Below are positions 1 to 7,664 of a DNA stretch of 33,684 bases, one piece after another. The notes below the pieces were generated by a model. It did not search any database, was not told where the DNA came from, and saw nothing but the letters and a program-made list of their open reading frames with translations. A program made the position numbers and the translations under genes. Origin of the DNA: Limisphaerales bacterium (lineage in GTDB: Bacteria > Verrucomicrobiota > Verrucomicrobiia > Limisphaerales > UBA1100); NCBI GenBank assembly GCA_014382585.1, contig JACNJL010000065.1:1-33684 (forward strand), written 5' to 3'. Positions within the stretch are counted from its first letter, which is position 1. The number at the start of each line of letters is the position of its first letter.

Positions 1-72
1 TTTCCCCTGAAAACGGGGGATTTGATGTTCGTTGGGTTCGATTCCCAAAACACATTCCACTCGTTGCGGTTT

Positions 73-1497
73 TCACCTCAGCCACGGCTGGAATTGCAGG
101 GCGAACACGTCGGCGTTTTTGGCCTCGATGCGGAGGCGCACGATGGGGTGTTTGCGATCCAACGCGCTGAGGTCGGCGCCGGCTTTCCATTGGACGTTGC
201 GGTTGAGGCTGTCGCCGATGAGGGGTTTGCAGTCTTCAAGGGCGTGGCCGGGGATGGGGGTGCAGTCGGGGTTGTACAGGCCGACGCGGACTTGGCCGCC
301 CTCGGCGGTTTTGAAATTCAGCGTCAACCGCTCGGCGAGGCGGCCGAGGGTGATGGGCTTGGTGATTAGGAGCCCGCCTTTTTTGCCGGCGCGGAGGGAG
401 ACGAAGCCGTCCTTGCGATACTCGAAGCGGCGCACGCGGGTGTCGGGGCCGGTGTAGTAGGCTTCGGTGGCGTAGACGGAGAAGTGCATGGGGCGGCCGG
501 GAATTTCCACGAGGCCCCAGGTCATGTAGTTGCTGCGGTTGCCCTTCCGGTCTTTGGGCGCGCTCTCGGGGATGACCGGATCGAGCCAGCGATGAAATCG
601 TCGTCCGTCGCGGCTGACCATAAAGGTGGGCTCCACGCGCGAGCCTTGGTTGGGCAGGTAGCGCGTAGGGAAGCCGATGAGCAAATGCGGCGCGCGCGGG
701 TACGGCTGCACGGCGTTGGTGTAAAGATGCTGCGCGGGGATGCCGGCTTGATACTCGAGCAAAACCGGCTTGGTCCAGTTTACAAAATCCTTCGAGGTGC
801 CCGTCATGATGGCGCGCACGCCGTTGATGAATGTGCGGTGGTACTCGCGGTATTGTCCGGTGTGGGTGTCCCAAAAGGCGAGATTTTGTGAATCGAAGGC
901 TCCGTCGGTGATGACCGGTTTATTTTTAATGAGCTTCCAGTGAATGCCGTCGGGCGATTGGAAAACATAGAGCCCCTTTTTGCCCGTCGGTCGGCCGCGG
1001 GCGATGCCTTTGTAACGTGCCTCGGGCAGGCACTTGGGGTTGTTATCTTTGAACGCCACGAAGCAATGCGTACCGATGCCGTCGAACACGATGTTGTTTT
1101 TCTTCGAGCCGTTGAATTCAAACAGGCCAAGATTCGGCTTCGTCCAGTGAATGCCGTCCTTGCTTTCCGCGTAACAGACCACTTCGCGATGCGTCGCTTT
1201 TTTGGTTTTTGTGTTCCAATGCGAGCCGCGGTAGTACATCCGAAACTTCGCGCCATCGCGAAAAATCGTGTAGTACGCGCAGGTGTTTCCTTCCCACGGC
1301 GCGCCGGTGGTGAGGACAACTTCTTTCGGTGCCGGTTGGTGCAGATGTTGTTTCAGGTCGCCGGATAGTTTGGCGATAAGATGGTTGTCGATAAACAACT
1401 CGCGTGCAGTGCCGTGCTCACCAAATTGGATCGGTGCGGCGGCGGAAACCAGTTGTGCGGCGAACAAGAGAATCAACAATGTGGATTTATTTTTCAA
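73..1497 (-). CDS. Secreted glycosidase-like five-bladed propeller protein
   Basis: The product has a hydrophobic signal peptide (LLILLFAAQLVSAAA) followed by about 440 residues rich in propeller-type motifs, such as FRMYYRGSHW, VCYAESKDGIHWTKPNLG, YVFQSPDGIHWKLI and FMVSRDGRRFHRW. The repeated S-x-DG-x-x-W pattern is typical of GH32/GH43-like five-bladed propellers found in PVC genomes. The enzymatic activity is not known and I could not assign catalytic acids. I chose the TTG at 1497 because it places the signal peptide at the N-terminus (474 residues). An ATG at 1566 would add 23 unlikely residues. The gene lies 94 bp downstream of a DUF1501 gene on the same strand with no evident promoter of its own, so the two probably form an operon. 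The function (carbohydrate binding or cleavage outside the cytoplasm) is inferred from fold resemblance. Confidence 0.75.
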   Translation of the reverse strand: MKNKSTLLILLFAAQLVSAAAPIQFGEHGTARELFIDNHLIAKLSGDLKQHLHQPAPKEVVLTTGAPWEGNTCAYYTIFRDGAKFRMYYRGSHWNTKTKKATHREVVCYAESKDGIHWTKPNLGLFEFNGSKKNNIVFDGIGTHCFVAFKDNNPKCLPEARYKGIARGRPTGKKGLYVFQSPDGIHWKLIKNKPVITDGAFDSQNLAFWDTHTGQYREYHRTFINGVRAIMTGTSKDFVNWTKPVLLEYQAGIPAQHLYTNAVQPYPRAPHLLIGFPTRYLPNQGSRVEPTFMVSRDGRRFHRWLDPVIPESAPKDRKGNRSNYMTWGLVEIPGRPMHFSVYATEAYYTGPDTRVRRFEYRKDGFVSLRAGKKGGLLITKPITLGRLAERLTLNFKTAEGGQVRVGLYNPDCTPIPGHALEDCKPLIGDSLNRNVQWKAGADLSALDRKHPIVRLRIEAKNADVFALQFQPWLR

Positions 1498-1591
1498 AGT
1501 GCAGTTGTGCTGATTGAAATTGAAATGGCGCGGACTCGCAAACTCGTCCCTCCCCAAAATTTCCATCCGACCCTGTCTGTGATATCCGTGT

Positions 1592-2980
1592 CTAAAACAG
1601 TTCCGTCAACGGCCGGCCTTTTTCGACAATATTGAAGAGACGACCGGTGGTGTCGGTGGCAGTGAGGTCGTCTATGCCCATGGCGTGGTAGACGGTGTGG
1701 GCGATGTTTTCCGGGCCCATTCTTTTCTCCACGGGATACTCGGCAAACGCGTCAGTTTTGCCGTAGGTTTGCCCGCCGCGAATGCCGCCGCCGGCGAGGA
1801 CGACGCTTTGGCAGGCGGTCCAGTGATCGCGTCCGCCGCCGGTGGTGCCGCCGGAGCGGGGGTCGCCAATCTTCGGTTTGCGGCCCATTTCGCTGGTGAG
1901 CATCACGAGGGTGGAATCGAGCAACCCGCGCTGGGCGAGATCCTCGAGCAACGCAGAGTAGCATTGGTCAAAGCGCGGGAGCAGATCGGTTTTGAGGCAG
2001 TTGAAATTATTTCCGTGCGTATCCCAACCGCCGGCGCTGCGGCATTTTTTGGCGAGCTTGGAATCGATGCCATCCACGCGCCAAAAGACGGTGATGAACG
2101 GCACGCCCGCCTCAACCAGCCGACGCGCCATCAGTAGGCTCATGCCGTTGAGATGTTCGCCGTAGCGTTCGCGCACGTTTTTCGGTTCGCTGGCGATGTC
2201 AAATGCGCCGGCGGTTTCGGTGCTGGAGAGGAGGTCAAACGCTTTTTGTTGTTGGCTCGTGTAATTGGCAATGGCGGGGTCAACATCGGCGGTGCGACGG
2301 GCGGAGTTGATGGCCTCGAGAAAAACTTTACGCTCGGCGAGCCGCTTGTGATTCATGCCCCCGGCAAGTGTAAGCGAGGGGGCGGTAAAATTCATGGGTG
2401 CCGCGTGTTGGCCATAAATGTAAAATGGATCGTGTTCCAGCCCGAGGCGCCCGGCGAATTGGCCGGGGCGCGTGTAAGGCGCGCGGCTGGGTTTGTAGGG
2501 CAGGGTGATCACCTGTGGCAGCTTGGGGTGCTTCGGCCGACGCTGGCCAATTACGCAGCCCATGTACGGCGCGTCCGTGGCGTACGGTCGGCGGTTGTTG
2601 CCTTGAGTGCGAAAGGTGAGATCCGGCACGTTGCCGGTGAGGTTGTAATAATAACCGGCGTGATGATCGCCCGTGGCGAGGCCGAAATCGGTGACGGATC
2701 GGACGATGGCGAGGTGCTTGCCTTGCTTGGCGGTGAGCGGGAGGTGTTCGCAAATATCCACGCCCGGCGCGGTGGTTTTGATGGGACGGAACGGTCCACG
2801 GTATTCCATTGGCGCTTCGGGCTTCATATCCCACATATCGATATGTGATGAGCCGCCACAGAGGAAAAATAGGATGGTAGATTTGGCCGGCTTTGCCCGC
2901 CCACCCGGCGCACCGAGCGAAGGGAATGCCAACCCGCCCAAACTAGCGGTAGACGCCATGAGAAATGCACGCCGATCCAT
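1592..2980 (-). CDS. DUF1501 Tat-exported protein (copy 1)
   Basis: This 462-residue protein begins MDRRAFLMASTASLGG, a twin-arginine-type signal. DUF1501 hallmarks follow: an early metal-site-like segment (FFLCGGSSHIDMWDMKPEAP), PGVDICEHLP, and near the C-terminus SEMGRKPKIGD with GGGRDHW and VVLAGGGI. DUF1501 belongs to the alkaline-phosphatase-like clan, and its substrate is unknown. This copy has EMGRKPK and a short glycine-rich insertion where the two other copies in the window read EFGRTPK-x-N-x-x-GGRDHW. I chose the ATG at 2980 over an in-frame start at 3016 because it puts the RR motif at the N-terminus and lies 6 bp after a -10-like box. It is not next to a DUF1549/DUF1553 gene. It leads into the propeller gene at 1497, which suggests the two act together. 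Confidence 0.88.
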   Translation of the reverse strand: MDRRAFLMASTASLGGLAFPSLGAPGGRAKPAKSTILFFLCGGSSHIDMWDMKPEAPMEYRGPFRPIKTTAPGVDICEHLPLTAKQGKHLAIVRSVTDFGLATGDHHAGYYYNLTGNVPDLTFRTQGNNRRPYATDAPYMGCVIGQRRPKHPKLPQVITLPYKPSRAPYTRPGQFAGRLGLEHDPFYIYGQHAAPMNFTAPSLTLAGGMNHKRLAERKVFLEAINSARRTADVDPAIANYTSQQQKAFDLLSSTETAGAFDIASEPKNVRERYGEHLNGMSLLMARRLVEAGVPFITVFWRVDGIDSKLAKKCRSAGGWDTHGNNFNCLKTDLLPRFDQCYSALLEDLAQRGLLDSTLVMLTSEMGRKPKIGDPRSGGTTGGGRDHWTACQSVVLAGGGIRGGQTYGKTDAFAEYPVEKRMGPENIAHTVYHAMGIDDLTATDTTGRLFNIVEKGRPLTELF

Positions 2981-2986
2981 AGGGAA

Positions 2987-3016
2987 AATATCCAGTGTCC
3001 AAGGCAAAATGTCCAA
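2987..3016 (-). promoter_or_regulatory. Putative leaderless promoter of DUF1501 copy 1
   Basis: Reading the minus strand, TTGGAC (3011-3016) is followed after 18 bp by GATATT (2987-2992), which ends 6 bp before the ATG at 2980. The -10 box is a weaker match than in the other examples. There is no Shine-Dalgarno sequence. Confidence 0.35.
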
Positions 3017-3086
3017 TAAAAACCCAATTCAAAAAGAACCCTCCAATACGGCCAATTCTGGAACCGCCAGTTTTGGGATTTGAGCA
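2993..3086. repeat. CCAAT-rich low-complexity spacer
   Basis: The divergent intergenic region contains several CCAAT words and related short words (GTCCAAGG, GTCCAATA, CCCAATTC, CCTCCAATAC, GGCCAATTC) plus TTTTGGGATTTG. It reads as a degenerate short-word repeat rather than coding DNA. From general familiarity, similar stretches of AATTCC/CCAAA words are frequent between genes in PVC and candidate-phylum genomes. Both outward promoters sit at its edges. Confidence 0.4.
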
Positions 3087-3115
3087 TTGGCGATTGGGCA
3101 TTTTCCCCGTAGTCT
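3087..3115 (+). promoter_or_regulatory. Putative leaderless promoter of DUF1080 gene
   Basis: TTGGCG (3087-3092) is followed after 17 bp by TAGTCT (3110-3115), which ends 7 bp before the ATG at 3123. Transcription would therefore start at or next to the start codon. No ribosome-binding site is visible. Confidence 0.45.
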
Positions 3116-3122
3116 TTTGCGT

Positions 3123-3869
3123 ATGAAATTCATTTCGCTGTTATTTCTTGCCTTCACGATCACCGTTTTTGCCGCCGACCCCAAGACGTTTAAACAGGGC
3201 ACCGGTCCCGGTTGGCGGGCAATGACGGAGGCGGATTTTACCAAAGTGAATTGCGATCCGGACACTTGGAAGTGGGGCAAAGACGGCCTCATCCAATGCA
3301 CCGGCAAACCGGTGGGCGTGATTCGCACGAAGAAACAATTTACCAACCTCGAGCTGGTTGTGCAATGGCGGCACTTAAAGCACGCGGGCAACAGCGGGGT
3401 ATTTCTGTGGGCCATGCCCGAGAGCATCAAGAATTTAGAAGCGGGCAAAGGGCGTCTGCCGTGGGGCATTGAGGTGCAGGTGTTGGATTTGGGCTACGAG
3501 ACGAACTGGGAGAAATCCAAAGGCAAACCGTCGAACTGGTTTACCTCGCACGGCGACGTGTTCCCCACCGGCAAGGCCCGGATGAAAGCGATTACGCCAC
3601 AGATCACTTACACCCGCGAGGATGGCTCAAAATACACGGTTGGCAATCCGAAGAGCAGCCGCAGCTTTCCCACTCAACGCCTCACGCACGGCGTCGGTAA
3701 ATGGAACCACTACCACATTCGCGCGGTGGATGGCGAAGTGAAGCTGTGGGTGAACGGCGTGATGGTCACCGGCGGCAAAGAGTGCAATCCGGCCACGGGT
3801 TTTCTCTGCCTCGAAAGCGAAGGCTCGCCGATTGAATTCAAAGGCCTGCGCATTCGCGAGCTGCCTTAA
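3123..3869 (+). CDS. Secreted DUF1080 (3-keto-disaccharide hydrolase-type) protein
   Basis: The 248-residue product starts with a signal peptide (MKFISLLFLAFTITVFAAD). A single DUF1080 domain follows, with the family's NLELVVQWRHLKHAGNSGVFLW core, a W-x-x-H-x-x-A-VDG-x-V-x-LWVNG segment near residues 195-215 and the closing CLESEGSPIEFKGLRIRELP. DUF1080 has a LamG/GH16-like sandwich fold. Characterised relatives hydrolyse 3-keto-glycosides, and most PVC members are uncharacterised. The ATG at 3123 is preferred over an upstream in-frame start at 3087 because it begins the signal peptide and follows a promoter-like pair. The stop overlaps the convergent gene at 3866 by 4 bp. Confidence 0.88.
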   Translation: MKFISLLFLAFTITVFAADPKTFKQGTGPGWRAMTEADFTKVNCDPDTWKWGKDGLIQCTGKPVGVIRTKKQFTNLELVVQWRHLKHAGNSGVFLWAMPESIKNLEAGKGRLPWGIEVQVLDLGYETNWEKSKGKPSNWFTSHGDVFPTGKARMKAITPQITYTREDGSKYTVGNPKSSRSFPTQRLTHGVGKWNHYHIRAVDGEVKLWVNGVMVTGGKECNPATGFLCLESEGSPIEFKGLRIRELP

Positions 3870-4339
3870 ATCTCGGCCAGCAGCACCACGTAATTTTTCC
3901 CGTACGTCTCGGCGCACTTGGGGCAGGTGGTGTAATAAAATAATTGCCGCTTGAGCGTTTCGTTTTTCTCGGCAACGTGCCCGGCCATCTCCTTCGCCCA
4001 TTGGCCGGCGTGGCGATAGTGTCCTTCGAAGACGCGCGACATAAATCGTCCGCTCAATTTCACATTGTCCGCGCCGGGCAAATCGCCGCTCACGGAAATG
4101 TACACCACCGATTTCCACAACGAACATTCATCGGAAAGTACGATCATTTCCGGATCCTTCACCTTCGCCGCTTCGATGCGTTCTACGTTACTCGCCATCA
4201 CGCCGCCGAAGTTCAGCGGGATGTGAAACAGGCAGCGCACGGTGTCCCGCACGAAAGATTTATTGGTCCACTCGAGAATTTGATGGTCCCACAGCGCGGG
4301 GTTAAATCGGGGGCAACAGCCGGTTTCAACATCGCTCAT
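3866..4339 (-). CDS. Conserved small protein with C-terminal CPKC motif
   Basis: This 157-residue cytoplasmic protein has no signal peptide or membrane segment. It has a cysteine pair near the N-terminus (GCCPRFNP) and a C-terminal segment reading FYYTTCPKCAETYGKNYVV. Other recognisable blocks are FHIPLNFGGVM and MIVLSDECSLWKSVVYI. I recognise this as a widespread uncharacterised bacterial family, but I cannot give it a name or function. The CPKC pair could bind zinc or take part in a thiol reaction. The gene has its own promoter-like pair 8 bp upstream of the ATG. It is unrelated in content to its exported neighbours and overlaps the 3' end of the DUF1080 gene by 4 bp. Confidence 0.8.
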   Translation of the reverse strand: MSDVETGCCPRFNPALWDHQILEWTNKSFVRDTVRCLFHIPLNFGGVMASNVERIEAAKVKDPEMIVLSDECSLWKSVVYISVSGDLPGADNVKLSGRFMSRVFEGHYRHAGQWAKEMAGHVAEKNETLKRQLFYYTTCPKCAETYGKNYVVLLAEI

Positions 4340-4347
4340 GACTCGGA

Positions 4348-4375
4348 ACCGTATTTTTCCCTAAATTTTTTTCAA
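4348..4375 (-). promoter_or_regulatory. Putative leaderless promoter of the CPKC gene
   Basis: On the minus strand TTGAAA (4370-4375), a 16 bp spacer and TACGGT (4348-4353) lie 8 bp before the ATG at 4339. No Shine-Dalgarno sequence is present. Confidence 0.45.
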
Positions 4376-4514
4376 CCTTAAAAAAGCTCTTATTTGCAAA
4401 AAACAGGCTATTATTGGCATTTTTCATAATAAAATGGCGAATCTCGCCTGTGGCCAAGTAAAAATAAATCAAAAAAATTGAAAGAAATGGGGTCTGTTTT
4501 GCGAATATATATAT

Positions 4515-4604
4515 GGAGGGCATTGCTCCCTCCGCGCGGAAGAGGTTCCGTGTGCAATGGGTTGTGTATAGTAGCGGCGCCCCTTTCGGGGGGCGTCGTT
4601 TTTT
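4515..4604 (+). ncRNA. Candidate structured small RNA ending in a terminator
   Basis: The 307 bp gap between two minus-strand genes (4340-4646) has no plausible ORF. It does hold three hairpins in a row on the plus strand. The first is GGAGGG/CCCTCC at about 4515-4533. The second is CGGAA-GAGG-TTCCG at about 4537-4550, enclosed by an alternative long-range CATTGC/GCAATG pair. The third is a strong terminator at 4575-4604. No plus-strand gene lies upstream within reach, since the nearest ends at 3869 beyond an opposing gene, so the terminator needs its own transcript. A promoter is not clear: TTGAAA at 4478-4483 with an AT-rich run near 4503-4514 is the best candidate, but its spacing is poor. 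I do not recognise a known RNA family. Confidence 0.4.
4575..4604 (+). terminator. Rho-independent terminator
   Basis: The 9 bp stem CGGCGCCCC / GGGGCGTCG (4575-4583 with 4590-4598, one G-T pair) has a 6 nt loop and is followed directly by six T residues. The T run is only on the plus-strand side, so it terminates plus-strand transcription. Confidence 0.75.
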
Positions 4605-4646
4605 CGTTCACTTAAAGTGCCCGGTTTTAATGGAAAAAAAGACGGA

Positions 4647-6050
4647 TCAACTTACTTCCGACAGCGGTTTATAACTGGGATCCACCAAATAGTGAGGGCG
4701 ACCTTGGAGGTCGGTGATGGTGGCGGTATCGAGATTGATGCCGAGGTTATTGTAGAGTGTGGCGAATACTTCCTGGACGTGCACGGGACGGCCGTTAGCT
4801 TCGCCGCCGTCCTTGGTTGTGCTGCCGATGACTTGGCCCGTGCGCATACCGCCGCCGGCGAGGAGGGCGGGGGCGACGTTCGGCCAATGATCGCGGCCGC
4901 CTTTTTCATTGATCTTCGGTGTGCGGCCAAACTCACCCCACACGACGACGGTGACGTCCTGATCCAAACCGCGCTCGTGAAGGTCGGTGACGAGGGTGGC
5001 CAGCGCGTGGTCGAAGTCGGGTAAATCCCACTCGGCGAGTTGCTTGAGTGTGCCGCCGCGATTGGCGTGCCAATCCCATGCGCCGAAGGCAACGGTGACG
5101 CAGCGCGCACCGGCTTCCACCAAGCGTCGCGCGAGCAGGAGTTGCTGCGGATTCTTCGCCGCGCCGCCAAAGCTCTCGGTGGTCGGCTTGGAAATTCCGT
5201 AGCGCGCGATGGTTTTTGGATTTTCATTTTTCAAATCCAATGCCCGCGCGAGGCGGCTGCTGTTCAAAATGGAAAATGCCTGTTCGCGAAAGGGATCTGC
5301 GTCCGCCTCGCTGCGGGCATCGGCTGCACGGCGAAAATCATCGAAACCGGTCAGCAAACCCTTGCGGTCTTCAAGGCGCTTGACGGTGATGTTGTTGAGC
5401 ATCAAATCGCTTTTACCCTGTCCGTAAAGGCGGAAGGGCGTGTGGCGTTGGCCGGTGAAGCCCGGCCAGGAAATGGGCCCGGGGGGATCGTGAAGGCCGG
5501 CCACGTTGTAAGGTTTATGGCGCATCTGCGGGCCGGCGTCGATGTACGATGGCAGGTTGTTCGGGCCGGGGCCTTGGAGGCGGCTGACCACCGAGCCGAG
5601 TGTGGGCCAGCCGCCGGCGGGTTCGTTGTCCGTGGGTTTGCCGCCGGGTCGCCCGCTGTAGCATTGGAACGATTCATGGCGATTTTTCAAACCGACCAGC
5701 GAGCGGATGATGATCAGCTTGTCCATCGCCTTGGCCAGCTTGGGCAGCAGTTCACAGATGTGGACGCCGGGCACTTTGGTGCGGATAGGTTTGAAACAAC
5801 TGCGGATATCCGATGAGGCACCCGTTTTCAAATCAAACGTATCGTGATGCGTCGGGCCGCCGGGGAGGTAAACCATGATCACGGCCTTGTGGCCGAGCCG
5901 GTTTTTTGATTTCGGCGCGGCTTTCTCGGCAGCGAGGAGTTGCGGCAGCGACAACCCGCCCATCGCCATCCCGCCGATTTGCAGAAATGACCGGCGCGAA
6001 TGTCCATCGCAAAACCGTGGTCCCGTCTGACTGCTGATGAAATTCAGCAT
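4647..6050 (-). CDS. DUF1501 Tat-exported protein (copy 2)
   Basis: This 467-residue protein has a Tat signal (SRRSFLQIGGMAMGGLSLPQ at about residues 18-37). It carries the DUF1501 blocks VYLPGGPTHHDTFDLK, PGVHICELLPKLAK, LLARRLVEAGARCVTVAFG, WGEFGRTPKINEKGGRDHWP and LLAGGGMRTGQVIG. The GRDHW block is shared by the alkaline-phosphatase-like clan, but the reaction is unknown. It is an orphan copy: there is no DUF1549/DUF1553 partner, and its upstream neighbour is the dimethylformamidase-like gene 72 bp away. A good promoter-like pair 6 bp before the ATG suggests it can be transcribed independently and supports the start. Confidence 0.88.
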   Translation of the reverse strand: MLNFISSQTGPRFCDGHSRRSFLQIGGMAMGGLSLPQLLAAEKAAPKSKNRLGHKAVIMVYLPGGPTHHDTFDLKTGASSDIRSCFKPIRTKVPGVHICELLPKLAKAMDKLIIIRSLVGLKNRHESFQCYSGRPGGKPTDNEPAGGWPTLGSVVSRLQGPGPNNLPSYIDAGPQMRHKPYNVAGLHDPPGPISWPGFTGQRHTPFRLYGQGKSDLMLNNITVKRLEDRKGLLTGFDDFRRAADARSEADADPFREQAFSILNSSRLARALDLKNENPKTIARYGISKPTTESFGGAAKNPQQLLLARRLVEAGARCVTVAFGAWDWHANRGGTLKQLAEWDLPDFDHALATLVTDLHERGLDQDVTVVVWGEFGRTPKINEKGGRDHWPNVAPALLAGGGMRTGQVIGSTTKDGGEANGRPVHVQEVFATLYNNLGINLDTATITDLQGRPHYLVDPSYKPLSEVS

Positions 6051-6056
6051 CGGCGA

Positions 6057-6084
6057 ATTGTAGCAGGATTTGCCCGATGGGCAA
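6057..6084 (-). promoter_or_regulatory. Putative leaderless promoter of DUF1501 copy 2
   Basis: On the minus strand TTGCCC (6079-6084), a 16 bp spacer and TACAAT (6057-6062) lie 6 bp before the ATG at 6050. The -10 is one of the closest to consensus in the window. Confidence 0.5.
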
Positions 6085-6122
6085 GTGGGGTTTTGGTGTG
6101 TGCTGAGGCGGTACGCCCCAAA

Positions 6123-7604
6123 TCATTCCAAAGTTTTTTTGAACAAATTGTGTGTGATTTGTTGAATGCGTTGATCAACTCCATGCGGTCGGCTGAAGTG
6201 GCTCCACGGGAGCATATGGCCGGGGGGAGCAGCGAGGGCTTGGGCCCACCAGATGGTGGCGGCGTTAAAGATGATATTTTTTTTCGGCCCGGGAAAAATG
6301 GTGGCGGTCCAATGGGCGGGGGTGGTGCCGCCGCGCCAGACCGTGCCCTCGGCGACGACCTCGAGGCCGGGTATTTTGGCGGGCGCGCCGTGGTGTTCCC
6401 ATCCCACAAGGCCGGGGATGGAGTCGCCTTTTTTCATTCCGGTGTTTTGGAAAATCCAGTGCTTGGGTTTGGTGCACGTCCAGTCGCCGCCGCCGTTGAA
6501 AGGCACGATGCTGCGGGCTCCGATGAGGTCGCTTTCGTCCGGGCCTCGGCGGCGCCAGTCTTGGGTGAACACGCCGATGGCGGCGTTGATTTCCTCGTCG
6601 GTGAGGCCACTGTAAATTCCATCGCGGGTGATGATGCGTTTGTCGTGACTGAACGGGCTGACACCGAAAACGGAATTGCCGCAAAGCCACATCACGTTTG
6701 TTCCATCGGCAATGGCTTTTTTAACCGCATGATATTGTCGGACATCCCAGTATTCATCGTGGCCGACAGAAAGAAAAGTGTTGCTGCGGGTGATTTGCGC
6801 GGCATCAAGGCAGTCGCTGTTGGAACAGTAGCTGACGTCATAGCCGTGTTTTTCCATCCAATAGGCAAGCGGGAATTCCCACAGCAGAAATTCACCGGAG
6901 CCATTGGAGAGCGGGCGCTCAAAAATCTGCGAGTACTTTGCGTACGGCCGGTCGAAGCTCACTGATACGTCGACTGCATGCGCGCCGCGCGGGTCGGTGT
7001 ACAGACTGTGGTTGTCGGGCCATTTGTTGTACGCCTGCCACGTGTTGTCGCTGCATTGGAAAAGGAAATCAGCGGGGCGCTCATCGCGCACGATGAAAAT
7101 GACATAGCTTTGCCAGTACGGTTTATTGGTTGCTTCGGGCACGGTGGTGAGGCGGCCGAGATAAATTCCGCTTGGCCAGTCATTGGGGATTTTAATCGTC
7201 GCCGCCGGTTCCCATTTGCATTGGCGCAGTCGCTGTTCGCCCACCGGCGGGATGGGCTGCGGCTTGCCCTTGAGTGGGCCGAGAGTTTTCATCAGGCGCG
7301 CGCCGCGTCCGCCGTAGTAGCCCATCCGAAATAGTTCCAGCGTGAACTGCGCCGCCGGCTCGGTGCTCACCATGACGTCGAGCGTCTCGCCGGCCTTCAC
7401 GGATTGCCGTGAGCAGTAGCCCTCGATGGCCGGGGTGCGATAACCGACGGGCCGCACGCGTGTGAGCTGCCAATCCCGCGTCCCGGGGCGGGCATTTTCT
7501 TTTTGGATTAAATCCGGCTGTCGCGCGGGCGCGGCTCGGGCGAGTTTGGAAGTGGCGATTGCTGCGGCAGAGGTTTTCAAAAAATCACGGCGCGATGGGC
7601 TCAT
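6123..7604 (-). CDS. N,N-dimethylformamidase beta-subunit-like Tat protein
   Basis: The 493-residue product begins MSPSRRDFLKTSAAAIATS, a clear Tat signal. The body resembles the large subunit of N,N-dimethylformamidase: an N-terminal sandwich (VKAGETLDVMVSTEPAAQFT, LFRMGYYGGRGARLM, WPSGIYLGRL), then FQCSDNTWQAYNKWPDNHSLY, FLSVGHDEYWD and VMWLCGNSVFG. Characterised DMFase uses a mononuclear iron held by Tyr and Glu side chains. I did not verify those residues here. PVC relatives are common and uncharacterised, so a C-N hydrolase on an exported substrate is only a family-level guess. I chose the ATG at 7604 over an in-frame start at 7709 because of the Tat motif and the promoter position. Confidence 0.82.
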   Translation of the reverse strand: MSPSRRDFLKTSAAAIATSKLARAAPARQPDLIQKENARPGTRDWQLTRVRPVGYRTPAIEGYCSRQSVKAGETLDVMVSTEPAAQFTLELFRMGYYGGRGARLMKTLGPLKGKPQPIPPVGEQRLRQCKWEPAATIKIPNDWPSGIYLGRLTTVPEATNKPYWQSYVIFIVRDERPADFLFQCSDNTWQAYNKWPDNHSLYTDPRGAHAVDVSVSFDRPYAKYSQIFERPLSNGSGEFLLWEFPLAYWMEKHGYDVSYCSNSDCLDAAQITRSNTFLSVGHDEYWDVRQYHAVKKAIADGTNVMWLCGNSVFGVSPFSHDKRIITRDGIYSGLTDEEINAAIGVFTQDWRRRGPDESDLIGARSIVPFNGGGDWTCTKPKHWIFQNTGMKKGDSIPGLVGWEHHGAPAKIPGLEVVAEGTVWRGGTTPAHWTATIFPGPKKNIIFNAATIWWAQALAAPPGHMLPWSHFSRPHGVDQRIQQITHNLFKKTLE

Positions 7605-7610
7605 GAGCCA

Positions 7611-7638
7611 ACGGTACGAGATTCGCCTTGGCTCACAA
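7611..7638 (-). promoter_or_regulatory. Putative leaderless promoter of the DMFase-like gene
   Basis: On the minus strand TTGTGA (7633-7638), a 16 bp spacer and TACCGT (7611-7616) lie 6 bp before the ATG at 7604. Its -35 touches the -35 of the divergent plus-strand candidate. The whole divergent gap is only 60 bp. Confidence 0.42.
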
Positions 7639-7657
7639 TCAAAATATGCGATGCTGT
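7628..7657 (+). promoter_or_regulatory. Putative promoter of the UbiA-like gene
   Basis: TTGGCT (7628-7633), an 18 bp spacer and TGCTGT (7652-7657) end 7 bp before the ATG at 7665. The -10 is poor (TG instead of TA). The spacing matches the other leaderless candidates in the window. Confidence 0.28.
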
Positions 7658-7664
7658 TCGGCCG

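Noticed and set aside
3-20. TCCCC...GGGGA hairpin beyond the first gene
   Set aside because: It has only a 5 bp stem and no T run, about 50 bp past the stop, so it is too weak to call a terminator.
4535-4556. Resemblance of CGGAAGAGG to the SRP RNA tip
   Set aside because: The conserved SRP sequence after GGAAG and the enclosing helix are missing.
5040-5816. Long plus-strand ORF opposite DUF1501 copy 2
   Set aside because: It is an antisense shadow of a gene with clear family motifs, lacks any recognisable domain and arises from GC-rich codon bias.
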